A program made the position numbers and the translations under genes. DNA of 64,000 nucleotides from positions 34,693-98,692 of the forward strand of contig NZ_KB906608.1 of the NCBI RefSeq assembly GCF_000381525.1, given 5' to 3'. Positions 1 to 9,750 of the stretch are shown piece by piece (position 1 is the first letter of the stretch; every line of letters begins with the position of its first letter). Origin of the DNA: Peptostreptococcus anaerobius VPI 4330 = DSM 2949 (GTDB lineage: Bacteria; Bacillota; Clostridia; Peptostreptococcales; Peptostreptococcaceae). The notes under the pieces were generated by a model, which worked only from the letters and a program-made list of their open reading frames with translations, was not told the DNA's origin and did not search any database.

Positions 1-459
1 ACTGTTTCATCTTTGGCTACAAGTGAATCACTACCGGTTGTCATGACAGATGGAAACAATGTTTCAAAATCTGTTAAGAAATTTGTGAAAGATAACGATA
101 TAAATGAAGTAATAATCGTTGGTGGTAATTCATCTATGAACGCTAGGATGATGAAACAGTTAGACGTAAAAACTAGGAGGATTGCAGGAAAAGATAGATT
201 TGAAACTGCTATAAAGATAGCTGATGAAGTTTATCCGTATTTAGAAAAGGTAATACTAGCAAATGGATATAACTCAATAGATGCTCTTTCTGCAGGCGCA
301 ATAACTAACATTGCAAAAGCACCTATTATTCTTATAAATAAAAATAGTATACCATCAAGTGTGAAGTCTAGACTTAAAGATTTGGATGAGGATGGAATTA
401 TAGTAGTTGGTGGTAAAAATACTATTACTAATAGCGTGTACAACAAATTAATAAACTAA
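1..459 (+). CDS. CWB2 surface protein, C-terminal part only (5' end outside window)
   Basis: The frame is open from base 1, so the true start lies upstream. The visible ~152 residues hold the end of one cell-wall-binding repeat 2 (CWB2) unit and one complete final unit. Typical motifs are IIVGGNSSM, RIAGKDRFETA, ANGYNSIDALSAGA and APIILI. CWB2 repeats, normally in sets of three, bind secondary wall polymers non-covalently and retain proteins on the surface of clostridia. The tail is closely similar to the end of the large receptor encoded next (TVSSLAT, VVGGNSS, SNGYNAVDSLSAGA), so the two may be tandem paralogues. Its N-terminal function cannot be seen. Confidence 0.9.
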   Translation, partial: TVSSLATSESLPVVMTDGNNVSKSVKKFVKDNDINEVIIVGGNSSMNARMMKQLDVKTRRIAGKDRFETAIKIADEVYPYLEKVILANGYNSIDALSAGAITNIAKAPIILINKNSIPSSVKSRLKDLDEDGIIVVGGKNTITNSVYNKLIN

Positions 460-471
460 ATCGAATGGAAG

Positions 472-512
472 AGACTCAGGTGGTGCTATATGTACTGACT
501 TGGGTCTTTTTT
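472..512 (+). terminator. Rho-independent terminator after CWB2 protein
   Basis: AGACTCAGGT (472-481) pairs, with G-U pairs, with ACTTGGGTCT (498-507) and runs into a T tract ending at 512. It separates the surface protein from the heme locus. Confidence 0.75.
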
Positions 513-618
513 ATATCAGTAGTGGTCATAGAATACTTTCCTATAAATAGATTAGTATTATGAAAAATTTATTTTGAATAGTTAAATCAATACCCAAAAA
601 TAATTAATATAATACTAA

Positions 619-656
619 TGATAATTAATATCGCATACTTGAAATAATGTTATACT
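619..656 (+). promoter_or_regulatory. Promoter of the shr-like gene with overlapping Fur-box-like palindrome
   Basis: An extended -10 (TG-T-TATACT, 648-656) is visible. The region where a -35 would sit is occupied by TGATAATTAATATCG (619-633). That fits the Fur 7-1-7 pattern TGATAAT-n-ATTATCA with a few mismatches and is itself an imperfect palindrome. Iron repression through Fur is what would be expected for a heme-uptake gene. The assignment is by pattern only. Confidence 0.55.
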
Positions 657-760
657 AATCACAGTGAAAAGATATTGAGTATCAATGGTTGTTGTGAATG
701 AAATTAAAAAAATTGAATGGTGCAATGACTATTAAATGTTTAAATTTAAGGGAGGTTAAA

Positions 761-3700
761 ATGACTTATAGTAAAAAGCATAGAAAAGGTAAAAAAATAG
801 TTGCTATAGCTATGTCTATGGCTATGTTAGGAACAAGTACTATACCTTACATAAATGAAGGGGGATTTTTAAGTGGAGTATCATACGCTGAGACATCAGA
901 ATCTGAAGAAAATATTTGGCAGCATATAACTGTAATGCCACCACAGTATAGCCCTGAGTATAAATTTAATTTTGATCAAGATTTTGATAAAAAAAAGGCT
1001 AATGAAATAATAAAAAAGATTAAATATGTATTTATAAATGGGGATAAATACTCAATTAAAGAATTTGAAACAATAGACAGTCCATACTATGGTATTACTT
1101 TACAAAGTAAGACTGATAAGGCAGATAAGCATAAGGAATCATATAAAAAAGTGAATGATGCTAATTCAGCTAAGTATGCATTTGAGTTAACCAATGGTAA
1201 AACACACAAACTTTCATATAAGGTTGTGAAGAATGCAGGTGGCGAGAGTGATGTAACACCAGAATATAGTATAACTAAATCGTCTACTGGTGTTGTGGAT
1301 TCAGATACGGAAGAACCAACTTTACCAAAGCCAGATGTAGATGATAAGGTGATACCAGAGGATCATTTAGAAACTAAAACATATGTGTGGAAAAAGACAT
1401 CTAAAAATGGTGGAGAGTATGAAGCTGTTACGTGTGGTTTTTCATATTATATAAAAAATAGAGAAGTTGTATTAAAAGACTATATGGAAAATTTAAGTTC
1501 AATAGTTATTAATGGAACAGAATTTCCTATTAGCGAGTTTATAACTGATAGATTTGGTGGTATATATAGTTCTGAGGAGTATGCAAGTAAGCATGTTGAA
1601 AAATGGGACAGGGATACAAATAGAAATACCATAATTATAAAGTTAAAGGATGGTAGATACGGTACGTGGAAATCTCCGGCTCAAAAGGCTTTTGAAAGTA
1701 GTAACGGAGAAAAGAAAGAAAATCCTGGGAATACAACAGATAAGGGTAATGAACAGACTGGTGAAGCAATAAATACAAATACAAGCAAGAATTTTAAGAA
1801 CCTTAAGATAGAGAATATATCTGTTGATAAAGAAAAACAAGTCTATCAAATACATTTATCTGGATATTCCCAAATAGGAGAAGAATTTGGGGATGTTAAA
1901 GACACTAATACTTTTTGGTTATATCACATGCAGACACTTTTGAAGAGTGTGGAGATAGATGGATATACAATTCCATATTCATATAAGGAAAATAGAAGGG
2001 TTGCATACAGTGGTGAAAAGGCTTTATTGACTGTTCAAGATCCTCATTTGAGTGGTTTTACAAATAAAAATGCACATAGGGTTGTTTTGAAATTCCATTC
2101 TGCTAAGGTTGGCAATTACGTAACGGCAGATAAATCAAAAGAAGATGGTAAGATAGTATTCCAGCAGAAAGGCTACATAGCCCCTAAGGAAGGTGAAGCT
2201 GAAGAAGCTGCTAGAAACTACGGAAAGAATAAAAAAACTGAGGAAGAAAAGAGGGTGGCGAAATACACTACTTCAGAAAATATACCAGATGGGACATATA
2301 CAATCGGATTTAATGCCCTGCTTGCAGATGGAAGAGAAGGAACTTCAATGTTGGAAGGTTTCTTTGACAAAAATGTGAAGCTGGTAGTAGAAAATGGAAA
2401 GATGAAGATAACTATGTTAAATACACTGTTTGCTGATGTATTATATGATTTTCAGATTCAAAGTGGTGGAAAGTGGCCAGGCAAATCCGAAAAGAAGTTC
2501 TGTGGAGAGGCAAATGCAAATAATGTGAAAGACCACGCAGAATTTACCATGAATATAAGTGATTTAAATAAGGAACATATAGGTGGAGTACTAGTTGGAC
2601 CTATGGGTGGCCAGAAAAGTGATATAGGTCAGACAGATAAGTACACTAGGGTAAAGATAGTTTTTAAACCGGAAGTGTATGAAGGCTGGACTGGCTATGA
2701 TGAACCTAAGGCTATTGCAAAAAAGAAGGAGTCAAGTAAAAAGGCTCTACAAGATAGGCTAAAGGCATCTGGAGTAATAGATACAAATGGGGATGGAACT
2801 ATTGACGGAAATGAGATAAAAAGCTTCTCTGGAGAACTTAAATTATCTAGAGGTCTAGGTGAGGAAGTAGACAGGGGTGCTATATATGATATTAGTCTAT
2901 TGGCAGGTAATATAGGACCTGGTGTTACAAGTATTGAACTTGGTGGAAACCATATCGAGTCTATACCAAAAGATTTATTGAAGGGTGCTACTGGACTTAA
3001 GAAATTTTATATAGGTGGAAATGCAGTTAAGTTTATTCCATCAGGGTTATTTGATGATTGTAAGGAATTAGAAGAAGTAAAATTAAATTCCAATGTAATA
3101 GGAAAACTTCCAAGCGGCATATTTGACAAGAATACAAAGTTGAAAACTTTAGAATTGAGTAAGATTTGGTTGACTGAACTTCCAAGAGGTGTTTTTGACA
3201 AGTTGGGCAACTTAGAATCAATAGATCTTAGTGAAAACAATATAAGAGAATTTGATAATGATGTGTTCAAAAATAATAGTAAAATTAAGTTCATGAATTT
3301 AAGTCAAAATAAGCTTGAAAAAATGCCAGATAGTATTTCAAAAGCGTCTTCGCTTGAAAATTTATCTGCTTACAATAATAAGTTGACTAAACTTCCTGAC
3401 AATTTTGGTGAACTTAATAATGTTAAGACTCTAAGACTATCTAATAATATGATAGAAAGTATAGATAATAAGGTTTGGTCAAAGCTGGCTTCAAAGGATG
3501 ATGCTATAATAGACCTACATAATAATATGCTTACTTCTATACCAGAGAGTATTCTTAGAAACAAGAAAAAGAGAAAGCTAGAGTTAGCATATAATATGAT
3601 GGACGAAGATATAAAAATATCAAATCCAGAAGAATTAGGTATAAGCGCTAACCTAGAAAATGGTTACTTCCCACAGAAGAAGGCTTATTCAGTAAGGGCT

Positions 3701-6301
3701 AGGGCTAATAATAATAAGATATCTGTATCTGCGGGTGATATCAGTATGGTTGACATGGCATATTGGAAGAGACCTGTAAAGAATGGTGAACGCATTCCAC
3801 AAACTAAGAGGGAATATATAGAAAAGAGAGACCTGTTAGCAGGAGCAGACCTTAAAGAGTACCTTGTCAATAAGGAAAATGGTCCAAGATGGAACTGGAA
3901 GGTTGTAACAAAAGTAGAGAAGATAAAGTTCAATATACCTACATTTATTGGTGAAGCTACTATGTCTAATGAATTGGATAAGAAAGTAGAAATCAAAGAT
4001 CCAAGCATGAGGAATGGAGATAAGTATAGGGTTACAAAAACACTGTATCTTTCAAGATCATCCGCTGATAGAGATACCTATGAATTTGAGGTTTCATCTG
4101 ATGTAGTTGCTAGTGTAGATAACAATAATGATAATGGAAATAGTACAGATGAAAATAGGGTGTTAGAATATAGCCTACCTGTTAAGCTTGTGAAGTATGG
4201 CCAGGAAGACCAAGCATCTATGGGTGCTGATGCCATGAAAAGCATGGCAAAGGTAGTGGAATCTAGGGATGGTGTTAAAATAAGTCTTAAATTCCAACCA
4301 AAAGAGATGTTATTTGGTGGTGTAAAGATGAGAGGACATCTATACAAATTTGCTACTTACAATAGCTTGGATGATATAAGAAACCATGGAAGGTATACAG
4401 AAGCTAATAGAGTGGAAACATCTGATTATACTGATGGTGGAAAAACATTCCCAGGAGAAGTAGAATTCGTAAGAGACTCTAGAGGAGAAGAAAAAATTGG
4501 TGTAAGAGTATGGGTTGATGCTATGGATGAAGTAGCCAAAAAGGCCAATCCTAATGCTGATGCATCACAGCCAGCAGTCTTATTAATAGATTGGTCAAAA
4601 GCACCTAAAGACAGTCCTATAGACAAGAATAAGTTAAGTGGTACACAGGGCAAGGAAGAAGGGATACTTTCTTCAAAGGCAGTACTAAAGAATAACATTG
4701 AGATAGGTGAAAAGCTTATAAAGGCTGGTGTGATTGAGGGTAGAAGTAGAGAAATGTTAGAAAAGGCTTTAGCGAGGGCCAAGGACTCTATTAATACAAA
4801 TGACAGGGTGAAAATATCAATTGCTAATGAGGTTGTTCTATTTGCTATAGATAACATCAAAAAGGAATCAGGCTTATCTGAACTTAATGGCCCATCACAG
4901 CAGACAGATATAAATAAGATAGACAAGGATATAGCAAATAAGGAAATCAAGAATGGAGCTAAGTTATATTCAGTGCCAGTTAAAATGTGGCATGCTTTTG
5001 ACAATAAGGCTTCAATGGGTAATGCTTCACTTGAAAAAACTGCTATTGTAAGTGAAAAAGATGGAAAATACACTTACTATGTTGATTTTAAGGGAATGGA
5101 ATTCATGGGAATGCATGGACACCTTTGGGGACTAAGTGTATATGATTCTGATTCAAATTCATCGCTTAAAGAGGCAAAGGTTGAAAAGGAAACAGAAGAC
5201 AAGGACTTAAACGGAAATATGAGAAAGTTTCCTTCAAGATATTCTTTTATAAGAGATAAAAAGGAAAAAGAAATATTTACTGAGGTGAATGTAGATGCCA
5301 TGGACTCTATATCAAGTAATGCAAAATCATATGATGCTATTGTAAAGGGCAGTGGCAAGCAAAAAGCTAAGTTGATATTTGATTGGTCTCAGGCAAAGGA
5401 ATATAAAAAACTTACAGGTAATGACGTAATAAAAAGATTAGCTGGAAATGACAGATATGAGACAGCTACAAAGATATCTCAGAAGTTCTTTAATAAGGCA
5501 GACACAGTAATCCTTGCTAGTGGAACTAAAAATGCAGATGCCCTAGTATCAGCTTCATTTGCTAGTACAAACGAGGCGCCTATACTACTTACAGAAAAGG
5601 CAAATGTACCAGCTAGTGTAAAGGCAGAGATAACAAGATTGGGTGCCAAGAAGGTAATCTTGTCTGGTGGACTAAGCTCTATGTCTGGAGCAGTTGAAAG
5701 CCAGCTTAGGTCTATGGGACTAAGTGTAGAAAGAGTTGCAGGCAAAAACAGGTTTGAAACAGCAGCAATGGTTGCTCAGAGGGTAAAGAACAAGTCCAAC
5801 TCAAACAAGGTAATCCTAATAAACGGCGAAAAGGATGCAGATGCTCTAACAGTATCTTCACTAGCAACACAGGCTGGAGTACCAGTACTTATGACAAGAG
5901 CAAACTCATTAGATCCAAATGCAAAGGCTAAAATAAATGAATGGAAGCCAGAAGAAGTAATAGTAGTTGGAGGAAATTCTTCAATAAGTGAAGGCGTAAT
6001 GAGACAGATAAATGCCAAGTCTAAGGTAAGGATATATGGAAGAACTAGGTTTGATACAGCACTTGCAATAGCAAATAAGGCATATCCAGATACAAAGACA
6101 ATATTTGTATCTAATGGCTACAATGCTGTAGATTCATTATCTGCAGGAGCAGTAACAGGTCTAGCCAAGGCACCGATTATACTAGCAGAAAAGAATAAGG
6201 TACCTGCTAGTGTAGTAGAAAAGCTAAAAGGTAATAAGGATTTAATTATATTAGGTGGAAACAACACAATAGATGCTAATATAGAAAATAGTATTAAATA
6301 A
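761..6301 (+). CDS. shr: Shr-like multidomain heme/hemoprotein receptor anchored by CWB2 repeats
   Basis: A secreted protein of about 1846 residues, likely capturing hemoglobin or heme at the cell surface. I chose ATG 761 because GGGAGG lies just before it and a classical signal peptide follows (residues 1-43, ending near SYA-ET). An ATG 63 bp upstream lacks both. Approximate layout: two or three modules resembling the Hb-interacting domain of Streptococcus Shr (58-157, 207-302, perhaps 345-457); NEAT domain (504-640); EF-hand-type loop DTNGDGTIDGNE (~673); leucine-rich repeats (~695-950); two further NEATs carrying ASMG signatures (~1134-1282, ~1402-1547); three CWB2 repeats (~1557 to end). 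Streptococcal Shr has the same HID, NEAT, LRR, NEAT order but no CWB2 repeats. The downstream order (shp-like, ABC importer) matches the streptococcal heme relay. NEAT, LRR and CWB2 calls are firm; the HID call is inferred from position and weak similarity. Confidence 0.85.
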   Translation: MTYSKKHRKGKKIVAIAMSMAMLGTSTIPYINEGGFLSGVSYAETSESEENIWQHITVMPPQYSPEYKFNFDQDFDKKKANEIIKKIKYVFINGDKYSIKEFETIDSPYYGITLQSKTDKADKHKESYKKVNDANSAKYAFELTNGKTHKLSYKVVKNAGGESDVTPEYSITKSSTGVVDSDTEEPTLPKPDVDDKVIPEDHLETKTYVWKKTSKNGGEYEAVTCGFSYYIKNREVVLKDYMENLSSIVINGTEFPISEFITDRFGGIYSSEEYASKHVEKWDRDTNRNTIIIKLKDGRYGTWKSPAQKAFESSNGEKKENPGNTTDKGNEQTGEAINTNTSKNFKNLKIENISVDKEKQVYQIHLSGYSQIGEEFGDVKDTNTFWLYHMQTLLKSVEIDGYTIPYSYKENRRVAYSGEKALLTVQDPHLSGFTNKNAHRVVLKFHSAKVGNYVTADKSKEDGKIVFQQKGYIAPKEGEAEEAARNYGKNKKTEEEKRVAKYTTSENIPDGTYTIGFNALLADGREGTSMLEGFFDKNVKLVVENGKMKITMLNTLFADVLYDFQIQSGGKWPGKSEKKFCGEANANNVKDHAEFTMNISDLNKEHIGGVLVGPMGGQKSDIGQTDKYTRVKIVFKPEVYEGWTGYDEPKAIAKKKESSKKALQDRLKASGVIDTNGDGTIDGNEIKSFSGELKLSRGLGEEVDRGAIYDISLLAGNIGPGVTSIELGGNHIESIPKDLLKGATGLKKFYIGGNAVKFIPSGLFDDCKELEEVKLNSNVIGKLPSGIFDKNTKLKTLELSKIWLTELPRGVFDKLGNLESIDLSENNIREFDNDVFKNNSKIKFMNLSQNKLEKMPDSISKASSLENLSAYNNKLTKLPDNFGELNNVKTLRLSNNMIESIDNKVWSKLASKDDAIIDLHNNMLTSIPESILRNKKKRKLELAYNMMDEDIKISNPEELGISANLENGYFPQKKAYSVRARANNNKISVSAGDISMVDMAYWKRPVKNGERIPQTKREYIEKRDLLAGADLKEYLVNKENGPRWNWKVVTKVEKIKFNIPTFIGEATMSNELDKKVEIKDPSMRNGDKYRVTKTLYLSRSSADRDTYEFEVSSDVVASVDNNNDNGNSTDENRVLEYSLPVKLVKYGQEDQASMGADAMKSMAKVVESRDGVKISLKFQPKEMLFGGVKMRGHLYKFATYNSLDDIRNHGRYTEANRVETSDYTDGGKTFPGEVEFVRDSRGEEKIGVRVWVDAMDEVAKKANPNADASQPAVLLIDWSKAPKDSPIDKNKLSGTQGKEEGILSSKAVLKNNIEIGEKLIKAGVIEGRSREMLEKALARAKDSINTNDRVKISIANEVVLFAIDNIKKESGLSELNGPSQQTDINKIDKDIANKEIKNGAKLYSVPVKMWHAFDNKASMGNASLEKTAIVSEKDGKYTYYVDFKGMEFMGMHGHLWGLSVYDSDSNSSLKEAKVEKETEDKDLNGNMRKFPSRYSFIRDKKEKEIFTEVNVDAMDSISSNAKSYDAIVKGSGKQKAKLIFDWSQAKEYKKLTGNDVIKRLAGNDRYETATKISQKFFNKADTVILASGTKNADALVSASFASTNEAPILLTEKANVPASVKAEITRLGAKKVILSGGLSSMSGAVESQLRSMGLSVERVAGKNRFETAAMVAQRVKNKSNSNKVILINGEKDADALTVSSLATQAGVPVLMTRANSLDPNAKAKINEWKPEEVIVVGGNSSISEGVMRQINAKSKVRIYGRTRFDTALAIANKAYPDTKTIFVSNGYNAVDSLSAGAVTGLAKAPIILAEKNKVPASVVEKLKGNKDLIILGGNNTIDANIENSIK

Positions 6302-6342
6302 GCAAGTAATAAAATCCCAATAAAAAATATTATACAGGCAGG

Positions 6343-6375
6343 GCAAGAGAAATATTTCTCTTGTCTTGTTTGTTA
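6343..6375 (+). terminator. Terminator after the Shr-like gene
   Basis: CAAGAGAAAT and ATTTCTCTTG (6344-6363) form a perfect 10-bp inverted repeat followed by a moderately T-rich tail. It may be only partly efficient, so read-through into the NEAT genes is possible. Confidence 0.65.
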
Positions 6376-6461
6376 TATACAAAAATAGGACTCTTATACC
6401 ACTTTAAACAAATTTTAAATAAAAACCAAAAATAGCTAAAATATTGCCAACATATTTTAAT

Positions 6462-6489
6462 TGATAATACCTATCTATTATGTTAAACT
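6462..6489 (+). promoter_or_regulatory. Promoter with Fur-box-like element upstream of two-NEAT gene
   Basis: TGATAATACCTATCT (6462-6476) matches the Fur 7-1-7 pattern at about 11 of 14 positions. It is followed by TG-T-TAAACT (6481-6489), an extended -10-like element that resembles the one before the Shr-like gene in sequence and in distance from its box. Confidence 0.45.
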
Positions 6490-6590
6490 AATATTGGGAA
6501 TGAAATGATACTGAGAATTTTAATCAATACAGAATCATGGATAATAGTGAGTACGTATATATAAATTATGGGGAAATAAGGGTGAAGATT

Positions 6591-8666
6591 ATGTTTGTAA
6601 AAAGAGATATTAAAATTATTAATAGATTTATACTGGTTAGTCTATTGATAGTATCTGTATTATGGTCGAATTTATTTGTTTCAACAAGTAGGGCAGAGAC
6701 TATGAAAGATGGGAATTATAAGGTGCCTATATCCCTTATACATAAATATGAAGACAGAAAATCAATGGGTAATCCAGCTATGACACAATATGGAATACTT
6801 TCTGTGAAAAATGGAAAAGCAACTATGAAACTAAGGTTTGTTGCTCTTGATTTTATGGGCTATAGAGGTTTTTTGGGTGAGTTTTATGTAAAGGGGCAAA
6901 AAGTTAAAGAATTAAGTCATTACGATGACATAGATGTATATAACAATCCTTCTACAGGTAAAGATAAGAGAATGAAGGGCAAGAAATATCCAAAAGATCT
7001 TGAGTTTGAAGTAAACGTAGGAGAACAAGATATACCTGTAGCCGTTTATGTTCCGGTTATGGAAGAGGTTTCGGGAGGCAATGGTGGCGGTCAACAGGAA
7101 GCCAAACTTAGGGTTGCTTGGGACAAGTCTGCAAAAGTTGGTTCTGACTCATATGATGGTTTAGATTCAAGCGCACCTAGTCCTCCAGTTAACAATGGTC
7201 CTTCAGAACAAGATGATACAGACAGTATATATTCACCAAAAGACAAAAGAAACCTTCCTCAACTTGAAAAAGGAGAAGACTTAAAGTTGGAGGATGGATT
7301 ATATTCTCTTGTAGTAAATCTTCACCATGAAAGAGAAGATAAGCCTTCTATGGGTAACGGAGCTATGGTCCACACTGCCAATATAGTAGCCAAGAATGGT
7401 AAATATACAATGCTGATAGGTAGCGATAAGATGGAAGTACAGGGGATAATAGCATCATTGGTATCCTTACAAATACGAGATGATAATGCCTATTATAGGT
7501 TTGCTGAGCCCCATGCTTTTGACCTAGTGATACCAAACGAGCAGGATAAGAGACCTAGGGTGTTTAGCTTTGATATAAGTAGAAAAGACCCAATGATATA
7601 TGTAAAGGTAGACCCAAAGGTAAAGCCTATGGGAGAGATACCTGTAGGAGCTAGGTTTAAGTTTGATTGGTCTAGTCTAAAGAAGATTGATCAAAAAGAT
7701 GCCTTACTATACAATCTGATGAAGACGGGTACTCCTAGAAAGAAATTCAATCCAAATGAAACTATTATAAAGAAGACTGATATATTTGAGCTAGTAGCCA
7801 AGCCAGGTTGCTTCAAGGACAATATAAAGTTTAAGGTAGATACAGTAACTGGGGGCAACGACTATACAAAGGTCATGAAGACGTTTGGTAGATCTTCTAG
7901 TTTTGTAATATATAATTTTAAGGTTGAAAATGATTATGGGGTTCCTCAAAAGCCATCCAAGCCGATAGAAATAAAGCTTAAACTGCCATCTAACATCAAA
8001 AATCCAAAGGCTGTTTATGTGTCGGACATGTCTGATGTAAGTATAAAGACTAGCAATGGATATTCAAATCTTAATTTGAACAAGCTTGGTCAAGTGGCTA
8101 TTGTGTCTTCTGATGGTGGTCCAAATAGGGCTAGTACTAGGGATAAATTTCCAGGTCTTAACAAGAAAAGTAGTGCAAGTACTGGCGCTAGATCTTCAAA
8201 CAATAGAAGTGGTTCTTCTGATAGGAAGAATTCAAATAAAAGTCATTCATCTGGCAATAAAGCAAAAAGTAAAAAAAACAATAGTGAAACTAGTTCTGGT
8301 TCTAAATCATCCAATAGTGAATCAACATCAACTAGTGATCCAAGTAAAGGACTGATAAATGAATCGACTAATTTTGATCAATCTACAAGTGAGGATGAAC
8401 CTAAAGAAGAGAATAGTACAGATATCAAAAAACAAAAATTTGAAGCCAAAGAAAATCCAAAGGTTATATTTTATTCCTTGTTAATAATTATAAGTATATT
8501 AGCTGGTTCTGCTTATTCATATATAAAAGTAGCCAAGAAGCTTATTTATGAAATAAAGTTAAGTAAAAAGTTAGACAGTGAGTTATCAAAAAATATATTT
8601 AAAAAAGACACGGTAATTGGCTCTTGGTTGGACAGTCTACAGGGAGGTAGAGATGAAAATAAATAG
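6591..8666 (+). CDS. Membrane-anchored protein with two NEAT domains
   Basis: A 691-residue surface heme-binding candidate. ATG 6591 follows AGGGTG; an in-frame GTG at 6582 is a close alternative. An N-terminal hydrophobic segment ends near TSRAET (signal peptide). NEAT 1 begins at about residue 40 (KSMGNPAM, then LDFMGYRGFLG), and NEAT 2 at about 240 (KPSMGNGAM). A long Ser/Asn/Lys-rich linker (~520-630) leads to one C-terminal membrane helix (FYSLLIIISILAGSAYSYI) with a basic cytoplasmic tail. No LPXTG or CWB2 repeat is present, so membrane retention is inferred. There is no exact streptococcal counterpart between shr and shp, and it may act as an intermediate carrier. The next gene starts inside its last codons, so the two are co-translated. 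Confidence 0.8.
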   Translation: MFVKRDIKIINRFILVSLLIVSVLWSNLFVSTSRAETMKDGNYKVPISLIHKYEDRKSMGNPAMTQYGILSVKNGKATMKLRFVALDFMGYRGFLGEFYVKGQKVKELSHYDDIDVYNNPSTGKDKRMKGKKYPKDLEFEVNVGEQDIPVAVYVPVMEEVSGGNGGGQQEAKLRVAWDKSAKVGSDSYDGLDSSAPSPPVNNGPSEQDDTDSIYSPKDKRNLPQLEKGEDLKLEDGLYSLVVNLHHEREDKPSMGNGAMVHTANIVAKNGKYTMLIGSDKMEVQGIIASLVSLQIRDDNAYYRFAEPHAFDLVIPNEQDKRPRVFSFDISRKDPMIYVKVDPKVKPMGEIPVGARFKFDWSSLKKIDQKDALLYNLMKTGTPRKKFNPNETIIKKTDIFELVAKPGCFKDNIKFKVDTVTGGNDYTKVMKTFGRSSSFVIYNFKVENDYGVPQKPSKPIEIKLKLPSNIKNPKAVYVSDMSDVSIKTSNGYSNLNLNKLGQVAIVSSDGGPNRASTRDKFPGLNKKSSASTGARSSNNRSGSSDRKNSNKSHSSGNKAKSKKNNSETSSGSKSSNSESTSTSDPSKGLINESTNFDQSTSEDEPKEENSTDIKKQKFEAKENPKVIFYSLLIIISILAGSAYSYIKVAKKLIYEIKLSKKLDSELSKNIFKKDTVIGSWLDSLQGGRDENK

Positions 8667-9750
8667 AAAATTTAATACTATACTACTTGCCCTTGTCATG
8701 GTATTTATTGCATTTACAACCAATGCCAAAGCTGGTGAAGTATATACTGCTGTTGCTAGAGGTTATTACGACCATCCAGTTACCCATGTAATTGAAGATC
8801 CAGGCAATAATCCAGGCATAGGTGAAGGTATGGTAAACAATGTTGTATATGGGGTCGCCTTGATAGAAAAAGATGATGACGGTAAGTTATATGCAACAGT
8901 CAGGTATAACCTTAGGGACAATATTAAAGATGTTGTCATGTGGGTTCAAAATAGGGGGGATAGTGGTTTTTCCCAAGTACCTGTAAAAGAAATATCAAAT
9001 GGTGGTACTACAGGAGATTTCAGATTTGAGATTCCATCTGCTGATTGTGTTGTTAAATCAAGCTTTTTTGTAGAACCTATGGGAAGGGCAGTTATATTTT
9101 TTGTGGACTTTGATGACTTACAAGAAGGTGGCGGTAATGGATTCAAGGTAAGTGTAAAAACAGACAAGCCTGTAAAGAATGAAGATAGGGTAAACGAGCA
9201 TACAAAGGAAGTGAGTGCTCCAACTAGTTCTAGCGTACAGGCTGCCACAAGGAATAGTGGTTCTAAGAGTAATACAAGCTCAACTAGTGCTAATTCTAAA
9301 GCCAGGTCAGAAAATAATAAGTCACACAAAAAGTCACATGACAATAATAAAAAAATAGGGGATAGATCTAATAAGACAGTCTCTGGTCTAAAATCATCAA
9401 ACAAGAGTCTTGGTAAACCAGTTGGGCCTCCAAGCTCAGGAGACGAGAAAGAAAGGATAAATCAAGCAGACCTAGGTTATAAGCATGGTTTGCTTACCAA
9501 CAAAGATTTCGATGATTCGCAGACACTTGTTGGTACATCTCAAAAGGATGAAAAAACACCATGGGGACCTTTTACAAGGGCATTATTTACAATTATTATA
9601 GTCATGATAGCTATATTGCTTACAATTGTTATGTTGGGGGCTATAGGAATAGCTGTCTTATATAAGTACAAGAAAAGAAAAAACATGGAATTAGAAGAGA
9701 TTCTAGTGTCTAGTAATTCTGATATGATCGGTGGTGGTATAGATGACTAG
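8653..9750 (+). CDS. shp: Shp-like single-NEAT membrane heme-transfer protein
   Basis: 365 residues. ATG 8653 follows AGGGAGGTAG and overlaps the previous gene by 14 bp. Signal peptide (cleavage near NAKAG), one divergent NEAT-like domain (~30-155), a Ser/Asn/Lys-rich stalk, and a C-terminal membrane helix (~310-340) followed by KYKKRKN. Streptococcus Shp passes heme to the HtsA/SiaA lipoprotein and binds it through two methionines about 87 residues apart. Here Met60 (GIGEGM) and Met143 (VEPMGRAV) are 83 apart in comparable parts of the domain, which would fit bis-Met ligation (inference). Position directly before the ABC importer supports the role. Confidence 0.75.
   Translation: MKINRKFNTILLALVMVFIAFTTNAKAGEVYTAVARGYYDHPVTHVIEDPGNNPGIGEGMVNNVVYGVALIEKDDDGKLYATVRYNLRDNIKDVVMWVQNRGDSGFSQVPVKEISNGGTTGDFRFEIPSADCVVKSSFFVEPMGRAVIFFVDFDDLQEGGGNGFKVSVKTDKPVKNEDRVNEHTKEVSAPTSSSVQAATRNSGSKSNTSSTSANSKARSENNKSHKKSHDNNKKIGDRSNKTVSGLKSSNKSLGKPVGPPSSGDEKERINQADLGYKHGLLTNKDFDDSQTLVGTSQKDEKTPWGPFTRALFTIIIVMIAILLTIVMLGAIGIAVLYKYKKRKNMELEEILVSSNSDMIGGGIDD

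Noticed and set aside
4426..5073. 215-codon open frame antisense to the Shr-like gene
   Set aside because: No RBS or recognisable protein; it mirrors codon bias of the real gene, as do other antisense frames such as 16767-17333, 21249-21908 and 34343-34861.
6537..6590. Longer N-terminus for the two-NEAT protein
   Set aside because: No RBS before 6537 and it would put a polar stretch ahead of the signal peptide.
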